Positions 6,747 through 15,201 of a DNA stretch of 40,900 nucleotides are shown in pieces (within the stretch, counting starts at the first letter, position 1; each line of letters opens with the position of its first letter). Under the pieces are notes generated by a model. That model worked only from the letters and a program-made list of their open reading frames with translations, made no database searches and had not been told where the DNA came from. Made by a program: the position numbers and the translations under genes. This stretch comes from Marinomonas transparens (GTDB taxonomy: Bacteria; Pseudomonadota; Gammaproteobacteria; Pseudomonadales; Marinomonadaceae): NCBI RefSeq assembly GCF_016463975.1, contig NZ_JAEMNX010000031.1, positions 1 through 40,900 of the forward strand. The letters run 5' to 3'.

Positions 6747-7157
6747 TTAAAACGGCGACTGAGGCTTTATTGGTTGTAGTTCAGACTGCTTCTGTAAGTA
6801 GTCGTTGCGTATGTCACTTATATCCTTACTAGTAAATGATTGACTTCCAACAGCACTATTTGGAGTTGCTTGTTGCGTCGTATTGGAGACTGAGGGCTGT
6901 GGTGGCTTTACTGATGGGAAAGGTTTGGCTTTAGTAATACCTTTGCTTTTCTTCGCTGTCTTTTTCTTCGCTGTCTTTTTCTTTGCCTTGTCTGTTGGCT
7001 GAAGGCTTTTTCTTACCCTCAAATCAATCCTATCACTCATATCTTTAACGGCGTTAGCCATCGCCTTCATATCGTCTAATGTTTGTTCTAAAGGTGCTGT
7101 AAATGATTGCTGTTTGACGATATCAATCAACTTACGCATTTCATCTTTGTAGTCCAT
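6747..7157 (-). CDS. Lys/Ala-rich small protein with helical N-terminus (136 aa)
   Basis: Unrecognised. Residues 1-50 form an amphipathic, probably coiled-coil helix (EMRKLIDIVKQQ, then LEQTLDDMKAMANAVKDM). Residues 51-80 are a strongly basic linker with a duplicated KKKTAKKKTAKK encoded by a 15-bp direct repeat. The rest is Pro/Ser/Gln-rich and disordered. Such a layout suits a nucleic-acid-binding accessory protein, for example in replication or packaging, but this is only inference. It is the second gene of a minus-strand pair behind the DUF6626-like gene, separated by hairpins. Confidence 0.6.
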   Translation of the reverse strand: MDYKDEMRKLIDIVKQQSFTAPLEQTLDDMKAMANAVKDMSDRIDLRVRKSLQPTDKAKKKTAKKKTAKKSKGITKAKPFPSVKPPQPSVSNTTQQATPNSAVGSQSFTSKDISDIRNDYLQKQSELQPIKPQSPF

Positions 7158-7176
7158 TCCCTATTCCTAAAAGTAT

Positions 7177-7242
7177 GGTGGTGTAAAATCACCACCCTAA
7201 AAATATTCTGTATTTCAAAAAAACTGCACAGCAGATTTTTTT
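7177..7242 (-). terminator. Hairpin pair between two element genes, including a probable terminator
   Basis: CTGC (7224-7227) / GCAG (7231-7234) is flanked by A7 and T7 tracts. On the minus strand this forms a short stem with a long U-run, 20 bp after the 108-aa gene's stop. A second stem, GGTGGTG (7177-7183) / CACCACC (7190-7196), lies in the leader of the 136-aa gene. Confidence 0.5.
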
Positions 7243-7261
7243 GTCATCAGAACCCTTTTCA

Positions 7262-7588
7262 CTACTGTTCAGCCATCCGTGTCATCCACACGTGCTTACT
7301 CTGTTGATACATCGCACTATCCAAACGTGCTGACAGCACATCAAAATCAGAAGCCAACTTACGGCTGTTGCTATCAGCCTTTTGCTTCAACGCTTCGCTG
7401 TAATGCTTCAACTTACTGCTACATACAGCAATAACACTAACTGATGGTGGCTTTTGGTTATGCTTCAAACAGCGAAAATAACTATCTCCTCTATTCAGCC
7501 AATCCCTACAAAACTCTCTCTTCGTATCCACCACACCAATCTTGTTCAGTAGCGTATAGGTTTCTTCAAATACCATTTCTGCCGTCAT
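7262..7588 (-). CDS. DUF6626-like small protein (108 aa)
   Basis: The pattern EETYTLLNKIGVVDTKREFC followed by RDWLNRGDSYFRCLKHNQKPPS is like that of DUF6626 proteins, small helical proteins of unknown function that resemble a helix-turn-helix (x-x-L-G-x-x-x-S-x-R-E-F-S-R-D-W-L-x-R). The remainder is an amphipathic helix. It may be a small DNA-binding regulator of the element. It is divergent from the HUH Rep-like gene across a 76-bp gap, a common regulator/replication-gene arrangement. The family name comes from memory of the pattern, not from a search. Confidence 0.6.
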   Translation of the reverse strand: MTAEMVFEETYTLLNKIGVVDTKREFCRDWLNRGDSYFRCLKHNQKPPSVSVIAVCSSKLKHYSEALKQKADSNSRKLASDFDVLSARLDSAMYQQSKHVWMTRMAEQ

Positions 7589-7664
7589 TTCTGTCTCCGT
7601 AGATAAATAAACGTGTAGGCAGAAACGCTTTGCCTACAACGTATTTAGTTGAGGAAGAGTTGAG

Positions 7665-8132
7665 ATGACTTACAACAGAAGAGAAACAATAAAGGCGACA
7701 GCAGAATGGCAAAGTAAGCAAAACTACACACACTTCGCTACCGCTACATTTCAATACGCCAACAACTTTACTGAAGAACACGTTATGAAAACGCTTCGTT
7801 ATTTCTTCAATGCGATTGACAGAAGGATATATACCCACAAAGGCATAAACAAAGGCAAAAGATTTGAAAGGATGGTGTATTTGGAGAGAGGCAGAGGAAG
7901 AGACAATCTACACACCCACTTTTTCTTCAAAGGCACTGATGACACAGAAGCAAAACTGATTTCTCAAATAGCAACTGAACTATGGCAAAACAAAATACAC
8001 AAATCACACAGCATCAAAATCTTACCCAATACACAGAAAGACAACAGAAATGGCTACGGAATGAAAGAACACTACTTTGCTGACGATGACAACTTCGTAG
8101 CAGAGTTATCTGTTATCAATACACTTCAATAA
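7665..8132 (+). CDS. Small HUH endonuclease, replication-initiator-like (155 aa)
   Basis: Three ordered motifs of rolling-circle Rep proteins are visible. Motif I is THFATATFQ (residues 22-30). Motif II is the HUH pair in DNLHTHFFFKG (H83 and H85), which binds the metal. Motif III is GYGMKEH with a single candidate catalytic Tyr131 followed by Lys134. At 155 aa it is close to a bare nuclease domain, without helicase or primase parts. The expected reaction is site- and strand-specific nicking with a covalent 5'-phosphotyrosine, for replication or transfer. The ATG at 7665 follows a GGAAGAGTTGAG ribosome-site region. A TGATAACA copy lies in its last codons. It may instead be a relaxase-like or transposase-like protein. 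Confidence 0.72.
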   Translation: MTYNRRETIKATAEWQSKQNYTHFATATFQYANNFTEEHVMKTLRYFFNAIDRRIYTHKGINKGKRFERMVYLERGRGRDNLHTHFFFKGTDDTEAKLISQIATELWQNKIHKSHSIKILPNTQKDNRNGYGMKEHYFADDDNFVAELSVINTLQ

Positions 8133-8359
8133 GTGGCTATGCTCGAACTTTGAGGTGCTTTCATTTAACTACGTGCTTATTTTGATAGGCACGTGTTCTT
8201 CGTGTGCGTAAAACATAAGAAAATACAGAAAACATTACGTTTTGACGTAAGTCATTGAAAATCAAGTGATTGATTTATATGATATTTTCGGTAGGAAAAA
8301 TAAAAGTAAGAAAGCACACTTGTACGTACGAAAACATTACATTTGATGGGATTTGTACG
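8133..8359 (+). promoter_or_regulatory. Leader of the small recombinase gene with dyads and a direct repeat
   Basis: No gene lies in these 227 bases. ACGTGC / GCACGT enclose 12 nt near 8180-8203. TTACGT-TTTG-ACGTAA (8235-8250) is a dyad directly attached to the 11-bp direct repeat GAAAACATTAC at 8228-8238, which recurs at 8330-8340, 20 bp before the recombinase start. These may be operators, or sites at which the recombinase itself acts. Confidence 0.45.
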
Positions 8360-8926
8360 ATGAAACAAGCAAAAGTACTGACAGACAAAGAACTCAACAA
8401 AGTATTAGACGTCATTTCACTCTACGCACACGCAGAACGAAACAGAGCAATGGGGCTACTGACGCACTTGTGTGGGTTGAGGGTATGCGAGTTAGCCAAT
8501 CTGCGTGTTAGCGACGTAGTAAATGAAAATGGCGAAATAAGAGATTTGCTTTATTTGGATGCTACGCAGACAAAAGGAAGCGAAGTTAGACGTGTGTTTG
8601 TGGGCAAACGAGCAAAGTCAGCACTTAAACGCTACCTACAAAGCAATACAAGCGTCATACAGCGTATTTTTCTATTTAACACGCAAAAGAGTAAGCGATT
8701 CAACACAAACGCACTTACGCAACTGATAAAGCGTTTGTACGAACGAAGCGGCATTAGAGGAGCAAGTAGCCACAGCGGCAGACGTTCATTCATTACAAAC
8801 TTAGCGAACAAAGGCGTCAATGTGCGTGTAATAGCAGAGTTAGCCTCACACAAATCCATTCAGACAACACAAAGATACATCGAAGCGTCAGAAACGACAT
8901 TGGCAAATGCGGTAGATTTGTTGTGA
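8360..8926 (+). CDS. Catalytic-domain-only tyrosine recombinase (188 aa)
   Basis: All six catalytic positions of tyrosine recombinases are visible: R41 (GLRVCELANL), K72 (QTKGSEVR), H138 and R141 (HSGRRSF), H164 (LASHKSIQTTQRY) and Y173. The protein lacks the N-terminal SAM-like core-binding domain, so it is about half the length of XerC/D. I chose the ATG at 8360 (MKQAKVLTDKEL), as residues before it do not look like protein. Small catalytic-domain-only recombinases often resolve multimers or invert short segments, and DNA contacts may come from a partner. Its last codon overlaps a 50-aa ORF (GTGA). Confidence 0.82.
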   Translation: MKQAKVLTDKELNKVLDVISLYAHAERNRAMGLLTHLCGLRVCELANLRVSDVVNENGEIRDLLYLDATQTKGSEVRRVFVGKRAKSALKRYLQSNTSVIQRIFLFNTQKSKRFNTNALTQLIKRLYERSGIRGASSHSGRRSFITNLANKGVNVRVIAELASHKSIQTTQRYIEASETTLANAVDLL

Positions 8927-9075
8927 AACGCTTCAGCACACACAAGTTGAAGAAAGAATTCAAAAGAGCAGAACGGCACAAAGAGTGGCTGAAAAAGAAT
9001 CCGCCAAACTCAACGCAACAGCGGAAAAATCAAAAGGAAATACTCAAACTGCTAACAGAAATACGAGTACGTTAG
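8923..9075 (+). CDS. Small basic peptide coupled to the tyrosine recombinase (50 aa)
   Basis: A GTG overlapping the recombinase's TGA (GTGA) opens a 50-codon frame that starts VKRFSTHKLKKEFKRAERHK and ends LLTEIRVR. It is about one-third Lys/Arg and predicted to be helical. The tight overlap suggests translational coupling and a partner role, for example replacing the missing DNA-binding domain or acting as an excisionase. It converges with and overlaps by four bases the 3' end of the integrase gene. There is no homology evidence. Confidence 0.45.
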   Translation: MKRFSTHKLKKEFKRAERHKEWLKKNPPNSTQQRKNQKEILKLLTEIRVR

Positions 9076-10349
9076 TCTTCTGCTATCTCTTTGCCTAATG
9101 CGTAAATCTTTCCATCCCTACGCACAAAGCGAGCCGTAGCCACTGCCCTCATCTTTTCTTCGTTCAAATGATAGTAGGTGCTTTCAATCTGCTTCACACT
9201 CGTTCCACAATAAAACGCCACATCACTCAAACTCACACCACTCAATACTTGGTTGGTAATGGCTAAATGGCGAAGGCTGTATGGCACTAACAACTCTCTC
9301 TTATCCAAAGCAATGTCAGTTAGTAGCATTATTTGACGCCAATGACGGTGTAGGCGATAACGTTCATACTCTTCTTCGCCATCCAAACTAAAAATCAAAC
9401 CATCTGTGCTTTCGCCATACTCTTTCTGTATCGCCTTCCAACGCTGTAAGTAGTCGCCACCTCTACACCAAAACGTGCGTTCTTTGCGTACTTTAGTGGT
9501 GCCTTTGCGAATATTCACACGCACCAACAACAACTCATCACCGTTGTCTTTTTCTTTGTGGATGCTGACATCACTCCAACGTAGTTGCCTTTGCTCACCA
9601 CTCCGCAAACCACTATTCGCCGCAAACAAGCACCAATGCCTAACAAGTTCGCGTTCAAACGCCTCTTTGTCAGTCAGTCTATTTTTCACTTTGGCTACAT
9701 ATGAACGCATTGACGTATAAAACGACTTCCACTCGTCGTGTGTAAAAGTCATACGCTGTACTTCTTCGCCACTCTTTGTCGAACTGCCTTCAATCTTCAA
9801 ACTTGGTAAGCGGAAACGTGGGAAAGAAGTGATTTGTTCGATATCGCAAAGATGACGCTGACACGCATTGATTGATGCCATTTCATTGCGAACGGTTTGT
9901 TTTGAAGCACCTTGTTCAGTTCGAAAAAGCACGTAGTTTGTTTCTTTGCCTTTCCACTCAAACTTCACAAGTGTGTTGATACCCAAGTTTGCGGCTTTTT
10001 CTTTTTCGCCAACGTACTCAATAAAGTGATTGAGATGAGCACGTATCGTATTCCAACGTCCCTCTACAATCTCTTTAGTGCGTACATCAATCTTTCTGTG
10101 TTCCAAATAGATAGCAACGGCTTCAGCAATCGATACAGAAAATAACTTTCTGCCATCCTTCAACTCATTCTGTAAATCAAAGTACATCTCTTCTGCTTTA
10201 TCGATAGCCTCTGCTCTACGTTTGGTACGCAAAGACTTTTCGTAATAACGCTTTTCGTTGCTTACCCACATACGAAACTGCCACACATCAAACTTGTTCT
10301 GTTTGATAGTCGCTTTGCCGCCGTATATGTCTATCCGTTCAGTGCTCAA
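9072..10349 (-). CDS. int: Tyrosine integrase of the guaA element (425 aa)
   Basis: This is a lambda-type integrase for site-specific insertion into the guaA 3' end. Residues 1-70 look like an arm-binding domain (DVWQFRMWV, KSLRTKRRAEA). Residues 70-180 are the SAM-like core-binding region. The catalytic domain carries R249 (SGLRSGEQRQLRW), K282 (RKGTTKVRKERT), an R-H pair at 360-361 (PYSLRHLAI) and a nucleophile tyrosine at 392 or 393 (STYYHL). The first His of the usual H-x-x-R is Tyr357 and the late H/W position is Gly382, as in several integrase subfamilies. It starts about 150 bp from guaA and points away from it. Confidence 0.9.
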   Translation of the reverse strand: MSTERIDIYGGKATIKQNKFDVWQFRMWVSNEKRYYEKSLRTKRRAEAIDKAEEMYFDLQNELKDGRKLFSVSIAEAVAIYLEHRKIDVRTKEIVEGRWNTIRAHLNHFIEYVGEKEKAANLGINTLVKFEWKGKETNYVLFRTEQGASKQTVRNEMASINACQRHLCDIEQITSFPRFRLPSLKIEGSSTKSGEEVQRMTFTHDEWKSFYTSMRSYVAKVKNRLTDKEAFERELVRHWCLFAANSGLRSGEQRQLRWSDVSIHKEKDNGDELLLVRVNIRKGTTKVRKERTFWCRGGDYLQRWKAIQKEYGESTDGLIFSLDGEEEYERYRLHRHWRQIMLLTDIALDKRELLVPYSLRHLAITNQVLSGVSLSDVAFYCGTSVKQIESTYYHLNEEKMRAVATARFVRRDGKIYALGKEIAED

Positions 10350-10377
10350 AATCTACGCTTTGTAATAGTTGATGTAG

Positions 10378-10397
10378 TTTCTAACTTTCTTTCTAAC
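10378..10397. promoter_or_regulatory. Candidate integrase arm-type sites, proximal end
   Basis: TTTCTAAC occurs at 10378-10385 and 10390-10397, mirroring the pair at 2939-2957. It lies upstream of the integrase start (10349), where arm sites usually overlap the int promoter. Confidence 0.5.
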
Positions 10398-10401
10398 ACT
10401 A

Positions 10402-10435
10402 AACAAAAAAGCCAACAGAATCAACCATTGGCTTT
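10402..10435 (-). terminator. guaA terminator now in use, supplied by the element
   Basis: AAAGCCAA (10408-10415) / TTGGCTTT (10428-10435) with a 12-nt loop is followed on the minus strand by TTTTTTG. It isolates guaA from the integrase gene. Confidence 0.7.
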
Positions 10436-10498
10436 CGAACTTTTTAACAACTTACTAACTAAAAATAATAATAAAATCAATAAGTTAAGTTATTTGAA

Positions 10499-12076
10499 CT
10501 ACTCCCACTCAATCGTCGCCGGTGGTTTAGAAGAAACATCGTAAGCCACACGAGAGATGTGCTCGATTTCGTTGATGATACGGCCAGACACTGTTTCTAG
10601 CAGTTCATACGGAAGATGAGCCCAACGAGCCGTCATGAAGTCGATGGTTTCAACCGCACGAAGTGCGACAACGTATTCATAACGACGACCATCCCCCACC
10701 ACACCGACTGATTTAACGGGTAAAAAAACGACAAATGCTTGACTGGTTTTTTCATACCAACCAGAACGACGTAACTCTTCGATAAAAATGGCATCCGCAC
10801 GACGAAGAATATCAGCGTACTCTTTTTTCACTTCACCCAAGATACGCACACCTAGACCCGGCCCAGGGAAAGGGTGACGGTAAACCATATCGTGAGGTAA
10901 ACCTAGAGCGACACCCAATTTACGCACTTCGTCTTTAAACAATTCACGAAGCGGCTCTACCAATTGCATTTTCATGTCTTCCGGCAGACCACCAACATTA
11001 TGATGAGACTTAATTACGTGAGCTTTACCTGTTTTTGAAGCCGCAGACTCAATCACATCTGGGTATATCGTACCTTGTGCAAGGAACTCAATCTCATTAA
11101 GTTTTGATGATTCTTCATCAAAAATCTCAATAAAGGTATTACCGATAATTTTACGTTTTTTCTCTGGGTCACTTTCACCAGCTAATTTACCAAGGAATAA
11201 ATCTTCGGCATCAACACGGATTACTTTCACACCCATGTTGTCAGCGAACATTTTCATCACTTGATCACCTTCATTTAAGCGAAGCAAGCCATTATCCACA
11301 AACACACAAGTCAGCTGATCACCAATCGCCTTATGAAGCAAGGCTGCTACGACAGAGGAATCCACACCACCAGACAAAGCCAACAAGACTTGTTTATCAC
11401 CTACTTGGGCACGCATTCTTTCGATTGCATCTTCTGCAATGTTTGCAGGCGTCCACAAAGTATCACAACCACAAATATCAACAATAAAACGATTCAGAAT
11501 TAAGCCACCTTGTTTAGTGTGAGTAACTTCTGGGTGAAACTGAACGCCATAAAACTTTTTCGTTTCATTCGCCATCGCTGCAATCGGGCAACTTTCAGTC
11601 GATGCCATCAATACGAAATCTTCAGGCATAGCTGACACTTTATCACCATGACTCATCCACACATCAAGAGAAGCCACACCGTTGTTTGCAACATGATCTT
11701 CAATGCCTTCAAACAAAGCTGGGCCTTCATGCTTACGAATTTGTGCGTAACCAAACTCACGAAGATCAGAACCTTGAACGTTACCGCCCAGTTGCTCGGC
11801 CATCGTCTGCATGCCGTAACAGATACCAAAAACAGGCACACCCAAATTAAAGACAGCCTCTGGCGCACGAGGAGAACCTGGCTCTGGCACAGACTCAGGA
11901 CCACCCGCTAAAATAATACCTTTAGGTGCGAAGTCGATAACCTCTTGATCTTCCATATCAAAAGCACGAATTTCACAGAAAACACCAATTTCACGAATAC
12001 GACGTGCGATCAATTGAGTGTACTGAGAGCCAAAATCAAGAATGAGAATTTTATGAGCGTGGATATCTTGCGACAT
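10499..12076 (-). CDS. guaA: GMP synthase (glutamine-hydrolysing)
   Basis: This 525-aa enzyme converts XMP to GMP with glutamine and ATP in the cytoplasm. The N-terminal class I amidotransferase domain has the nucleophile Cys86 (GICYGMQ) and the H-P-E-V pair near residue 180. The ATP pyrophosphatase P-loop [16 protein letters not shown] lies near residue 232. The C-terminal dimerisation domain ends in PPATIEWE. All parts are full length. The gene lies behind guaB with a terminator between them. The last eight codons are the integration target, and the copy here carries the element-derived tail without changing the protein end. Confidence 0.98.
   Translation of the reverse strand: MSQDIHAHKILILDFGSQYTQLIARRIREIGVFCEIRAFDMEDQEVIDFAPKGIILAGGPESVPEPGSPRAPEAVFNLGVPVFGICYGMQTMAEQLGGNVQGSDLREFGYAQIRKHEGPALFEGIEDHVANNGVASLDVWMSHGDKVSAMPEDFVLMASTESCPIAAMANETKKFYGVQFHPEVTHTKQGGLILNRFIVDICGCDTLWTPANIAEDAIERMRAQVGDKQVLLALSGGVDSSVVAALLHKAIGDQLTCVFVDNGLLRLNEGDQVMKMFADNMGVKVIRVDAEDLFLGKLAGESDPEKKRKIIGNTFIEIFDEESSKLNEIEFLAQGTIYPDVIESAASKTGKAHVIKSHHNVGGLPEDMKMQLVEPLRELFKDEVRKLGVALGLPHDMVYRHPFPGPGLGVRILGEVKKEYADILRRADAIFIEELRRSGWYEKTSQAFVVFLPVKSVGVVGDGRRYEYVVALRAVETIDFMTARWAHLPYELLETVSGRIINEIEHISRVAYDVSSKPPATIEWE
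10503..10525. other. Proximal attachment site (att) in guaA
   Basis: The core TCCCACTCAAT (10503-10513) matches 2882-2892 exactly. It covers codons I-E-W-E of guaA. Confidence 0.75.
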
Positions 12077-12140
12077 TGTAAGCCAGTCCTTTCACCCTTA
12101 CTCAGTAAGAGCGTATCTTTTGTATTGAAAATAATAAGAG

Positions 12141-12177
12141 CAAAAAATAAAGATGGGGCGATAACATCGCCCCATCT
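12141..12177 (-). terminator. Intrinsic terminator between guaB and guaA
   Basis: AGATGGGGCGAT (12151-12162) and ATCGCCCCATCT (12166-12177) form a perfect 12-bp stem with an AAC loop. On the minus strand it is followed by TTATTTTTTG. It sits 20 bp after the guaB stop, so guaA expression must rely on read-through or a promoter within 12077-12140. Confidence 0.85.
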
Positions 12178-12197
12178 CAGTGTCCATTTATACGCGA

Positions 12198-13664
12198 TTA
12201 ACCCGCGTGATAATTTGGCGCTTCTTTGGTGATTGTCACATCATGAACATGACTTTCACGCATACCAGCACCCGTGATTTGTGAGAATTGCGTTTTAGTA
12301 CGCATGGTCTCAATATCAGCAGAACCAGTGTACCCCATTGAAGAACGAACACCGCCCATCAATTGATGAACCACCGCAGCCATTGGCCCTTTGGAAGGCA
12401 CACGACCTTCAATACCTTCTGGCACCAACTTCTCAACACTGCTTGAGTCTTGGAAGTAGCGATCACTAGAGCCTTGAGACTGAGACATCGCACCTAACGA
12501 GCCCATGCCACGGTACGATTTAAATGAACGACCTTGGAACAAAACCACTTCGCCCGGCGCTTCATCAGTACCCGCCAGTAAGCCACCCACCATGATGACA
12601 CTAGCACCAGCGGCAATCGCTTTACTAATATCACCCGAGAAACGCACACCGCCATCAGCAATAACAGGAATACCACGGGGATTCATCGCTTCTGCTACGT
12701 TAGCAACCGCACTGATTTGAGGAACACCAACGCCCGCAACAATACGAGTGGTACAAATAGAACCCGGACCGATACCCACTTTAACGCCATCAGCACCTGC
12801 ATCCGCCAAAGCAATGGCCGCTTCCGCCGTTGCAATATTACCACCGATTACCTGAATATGAGGGAAGTTTTCTTTTACCCAACGAACGCGATCAATAACG
12901 CCTTTAGAATGGCCATGCGCGGTATCAACAACAATTACATCGACACCTGCATCAGACAAAGCCTTAACGCGATCTTCTGTATCCGCGCCAGTTCCAACAG
13001 CCGCACCAACACGTAAGCGACCTTCTTCATCCTTACAAGCGTTTGGGTATGTGGTCGCTTTCGTAAAGTCAGTTACCGTGACCATTCCGCTCAATTCAAA
13101 CTGCTCGTTGACAATAAGCACTTTTTCAATGCGATTTTCATGGAGTAGTTTACGAATAGAACCTGAAGAGGAACCTTCAAGGGCTGTAATCAAGCGCTCT
13201 TTTGGCGTCATGATGTCAGACACTTTTTTATCGAAATCTTTTACGAAGCGAACATCACGGCTGGTAACGATACCAACAAGATCTGTACCTTGAACAACAG
13301 GCACACTGGAAATGCTATTTGCCGCCGTTAATGCCATCAGCTCATTAATGCTAGCGTCTGGACTAATAGTAACAAGATCGCGAACAATACCGCTCTCATA
13401 TTTTTTAACACGACGAACTTCTGTCGCTTGTTCTTCGACAGTCAGGTTTTTATGAACAATACCTAAACCACCTTCTTGAGCCAAAGCAATCGCCATACGA
13501 TATTCAGTTACCGTATCCATTGCTGAAGAAATAAGTGGAATATTTAGCTCAATGTCTTTAGTGATGTTGGTTTTGAGGCTAACATCCTTCGGGAGAACTT
13601 CGGAATAGCCGGGGATAAGCAATACGTCGTCAAACGTCAAAGCTTCTTGCACGATTCGTAACAT
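12198..13664 (-). CDS. guaB: IMP dehydrogenase
   Basis: This 488-aa enzyme oxidises IMP to XMP with NAD+, the step before GuaA. A TIM barrel is interrupted by two CBS domains (about residues 95-205: [17 protein letters not shown] and [16 protein letters not shown]). The catalytic loop [11 protein letters not shown] contains the active-site Cys near residue 305, and the flap contains RYFQ and the GRV-P region. Length and order are those of ordinary bacterial IMPDH. It is divergent from xseA. Confidence 0.98.
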   Translation of the reverse strand: MLRIVQEALTFDDVLLIPGYSEVLPKDVSLKTNITKDIELNIPLISSAMDTVTEYRMAIALAQEGGLGIVHKNLTVEEQATEVRRVKKYESGIVRDLVTISPDASINELMALTAANSISSVPVVQGTDLVGIVTSRDVRFVKDFDKKVSDIMTPKERLITALEGSSSGSIRKLLHENRIEKVLIVNEQFELSGMVTVTDFTKATTYPNACKDEEGRLRVGAAVGTGADTEDRVKALSDAGVDVIVVDTAHGHSKGVIDRVRWVKENFPHIQVIGGNIATAEAAIALADAGADGVKVGIGPGSICTTRIVAGVGVPQISAVANVAEAMNPRGIPVIADGGVRFSGDISKAIAAGASVIMVGGLLAGTDEAPGEVVLFQGRSFKSYRGMGSLGAMSQSQGSSDRYFQDSSSVEKLVPEGIEGRVPSKGPMAAVVHQLMGGVRSSMGYTGSADIETMRTKTQFSQITGAGMRESHVHDVTITKEAPNYHAG

Positions 13665-13709
13665 AATGGGGAGTTTCCAATGCCAACAAGGGTGTTAAGA
13701 TGGCAAGTA

Positions 13710-13738
13710 ATTCTACTCTAATAGTTGCACTCGGTAAA
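13710..13738 (-). promoter_or_regulatory. Candidate sigma70 promoter of guaB
   Basis: On the minus strand TTTACC (13738-13733) and TAGAAT (13715-13710) are 17 bp apart, about 45 bp upstream of the guaB ATG. The -35 box matches the consensus at four of six positions. Confidence 0.4.
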
Positions 13739-13757
13739 TCAAAACCACGAGAGATTA

Positions 13758-15113
13758 ATGAAAAACTTTACAACTTCTACTGCACAAGAAACCGCCTTCA
13801 CCGTTTCTCAACTTAATCGACAAATCCAACAACTTTTAGAAGCCAGTTTACCGTGGATTTTAGTGGAGGGAGAGATATCTAATCTGGCCAAACCGGGTTC
13901 TGGCCACTGGTACTTCTCTCTTAAAGACGATAAAGCTCAAATCCGCTGCACCATGTTTAAAAACCGCAACCTAGCAGTACGCTTCCAGCCACAAAATGGA
14001 GACAAGGTCCGTTTACGTGCACGGGTCACTTTCTATGGGCCTCGCGGAGATTGTCAGCTCGGTGTAGAAAGCATGGAATCCGCAGGCGAAGGTGCACTAC
14101 AACAAGCCTATGAACGATTAAAAACCAGCCTACAGCTTGAAGGACTGTTCGATTCCAAACATAAAAAACCGCTGCCAACCAAACCAGAACGTGTCGCTAT
14201 TATCACCTCCCCTGTTGGCGCCGCGGTTCGAGACATGGTCATCACCTTTCGTCGCCGTTTTCCGTTAACTGAGCTGACTATTTTACCGTCTTTAGTTCAA
14301 GGGCAAGACGCTGCAAAAAATATCCTAAGACAATTAGAACGTGCTGATAGCAGCGGACACTTCGACGCTATTATTCTTGGTCGAGGTGGCGGCTCATTAG
14401 AAGATTTATGGAGTTTCAACGACGAAACCCTGTCACGAGCCGTATTTCATGCAAAAACTCCCATTGTCTCGGCCGTCGGTCACGAAACAGACTTCACCAT
14501 TACCGACTTTGTCGCCGACATTCGCGCCGCGACTCCCACAGCCGCGGCCGAGCTACTTAGCCCAGATAAAGCACAGCTTAGTCGACAAATTGAGCAGCAA
14601 GAAAAACAACTCACACGACGCATGGATAGACTATTAGAACAGTTCCAACAACAGCTCGACTTCATGACCAAGCGCATTCGCCACCCTAAGGAGCGAATCA
14701 AGCAACAACAAAACCAGCTAAACCAATTAATACGACGTTTACAACAAAGTATGCAACGCAAAGTATCTGATCGACAAATACAGACAACAAACCTTGCCCA
14801 CAGATTAGAAAAAAACAGCCCTGCTCGCCGAATATCTCAAGACAGGCAAAAGCTGAGCGACATGGATACTCGACTAGCTCGTGCACTAAGTAACACTCTA
14901 ACAAGTAAGCAAACCACCTTTGCTCGTATCATCGAAAAGCTCAATTTAGTCAGCCCTCTAAACACCTTATCCCGTGGTTACTCTATTGCGACGAAAGATA
15001 AACAAGTCATTCGATCTATTCATGACGTTGAAAAAGGGGATGCTATTTCAGTCAGAGTTCAAGATGGGGAAATACGCTGCGCCGTGACAACAAAGAAAAC
15101 GGTCACCCATTAA
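13758..15113 (+). CDS. xseA: Exodeoxyribonuclease VII large subunit
   Basis: This 451-aa protein is the large catalytic subunit of ExoVII, which degrades single-stranded DNA with XseB. The N-terminal OB fold has the typical FTVSQLNRQIQQLLE and WILVEGEISNLAKPGSGHWYF. The catalytic core follows (PERVAIITSPVGAAVRDM, ILGRGGGSLEDLWSFNDE, PIVSAVGHETDFTI). After it come a long coiled-coil stretch rich in Gln (residues 270-400) and the C-terminal LSRGYSIATKD. I chose the ATG at 13758, which has GAGAG upstream, over the TTG at 13725. xseB is not in this window. Confidence 0.96.
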   Translation: MKNFTTSTAQETAFTVSQLNRQIQQLLEASLPWILVEGEISNLAKPGSGHWYFSLKDDKAQIRCTMFKNRNLAVRFQPQNGDKVRLRARVTFYGPRGDCQLGVESMESAGEGALQQAYERLKTSLQLEGLFDSKHKKPLPTKPERVAIITSPVGAAVRDMVITFRRRFPLTELTILPSLVQGQDAAKNILRQLERADSSGHFDAIILGRGGGSLEDLWSFNDETLSRAVFHAKTPIVSAVGHETDFTITDFVADIRAATPTAAAELLSPDKAQLSRQIEQQEKQLTRRMDRLLEQFQQQLDFMTKRIRHPKERIKQQQNQLNQLIRRLQQSMQRKVSDRQIQTTNLAHRLEKNSPARRISQDRQKLSDMDTRLARALSNTLTSKQTTFARIIEKLNLVSPLNTLSRGYSIATKDKQVIRSIHDVEKGDAISVRVQDGEIRCAVTTKKTVTH

Positions 15114-15167
15114 TAAAAAGCCTAGCTATGCATTCATCGAAGATACATTCAAACAAAACGACTTTTC

Positions 15168-15191
15168 GAGCCACCATAAAAGGTGGCTCTC
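15168..15191. terminator. Hairpin between convergent xseA and LysR genes
   Basis: GAGCCACC (15168-15175) and GGTGGCTC (15182-15189) form an 8-bp stem. Only a weak TCTCTTA tail follows on the plus strand, so it is a modest terminator for xseA. Confidence 0.5.
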
Positions 15192-15201
15192 TTATGATCG
15201 A

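Larger units (their letters stand above)
2882..10513. mobile_element. Integrative element in the 3' end of guaA (about 7.6 kb)
   Basis: The boundaries are the 11-bp direct repeat TCCCACTCAAT at 2882-2892 and 10503-10513, lying in the displaced and the present guaA tails. Gene order from guaA leftwards is tyrosine integrase, 50-aa basic peptide, small tyrosine recombinase, HUH Rep-like protein, DUF6626-like protein, Lys-rich protein, 162-aa protein, 256-aa protein and acyltransferase. Paired TTTCTAAC motifs lie inside both ends. guaA is a known integration site for genomic islands. No phage structural, conjugation or restriction genes are present, so the element resembles a small plasmid-like or satellite-like island. 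Confidence 0.85.

Noticed and set aside
7566..7838. 90-aa minus-strand open frame across the HUH gene start
   Set aside because: It is the antisense shadow of the Rep-like gene, whose motifs and ribosome site support the plus strand.
13725..13757. TTG start for xseA, 11 codons upstream
   Set aside because: The ATG at 13758 has a GAGAG ribosome site, and the extra residues are not part of the XseA family start.
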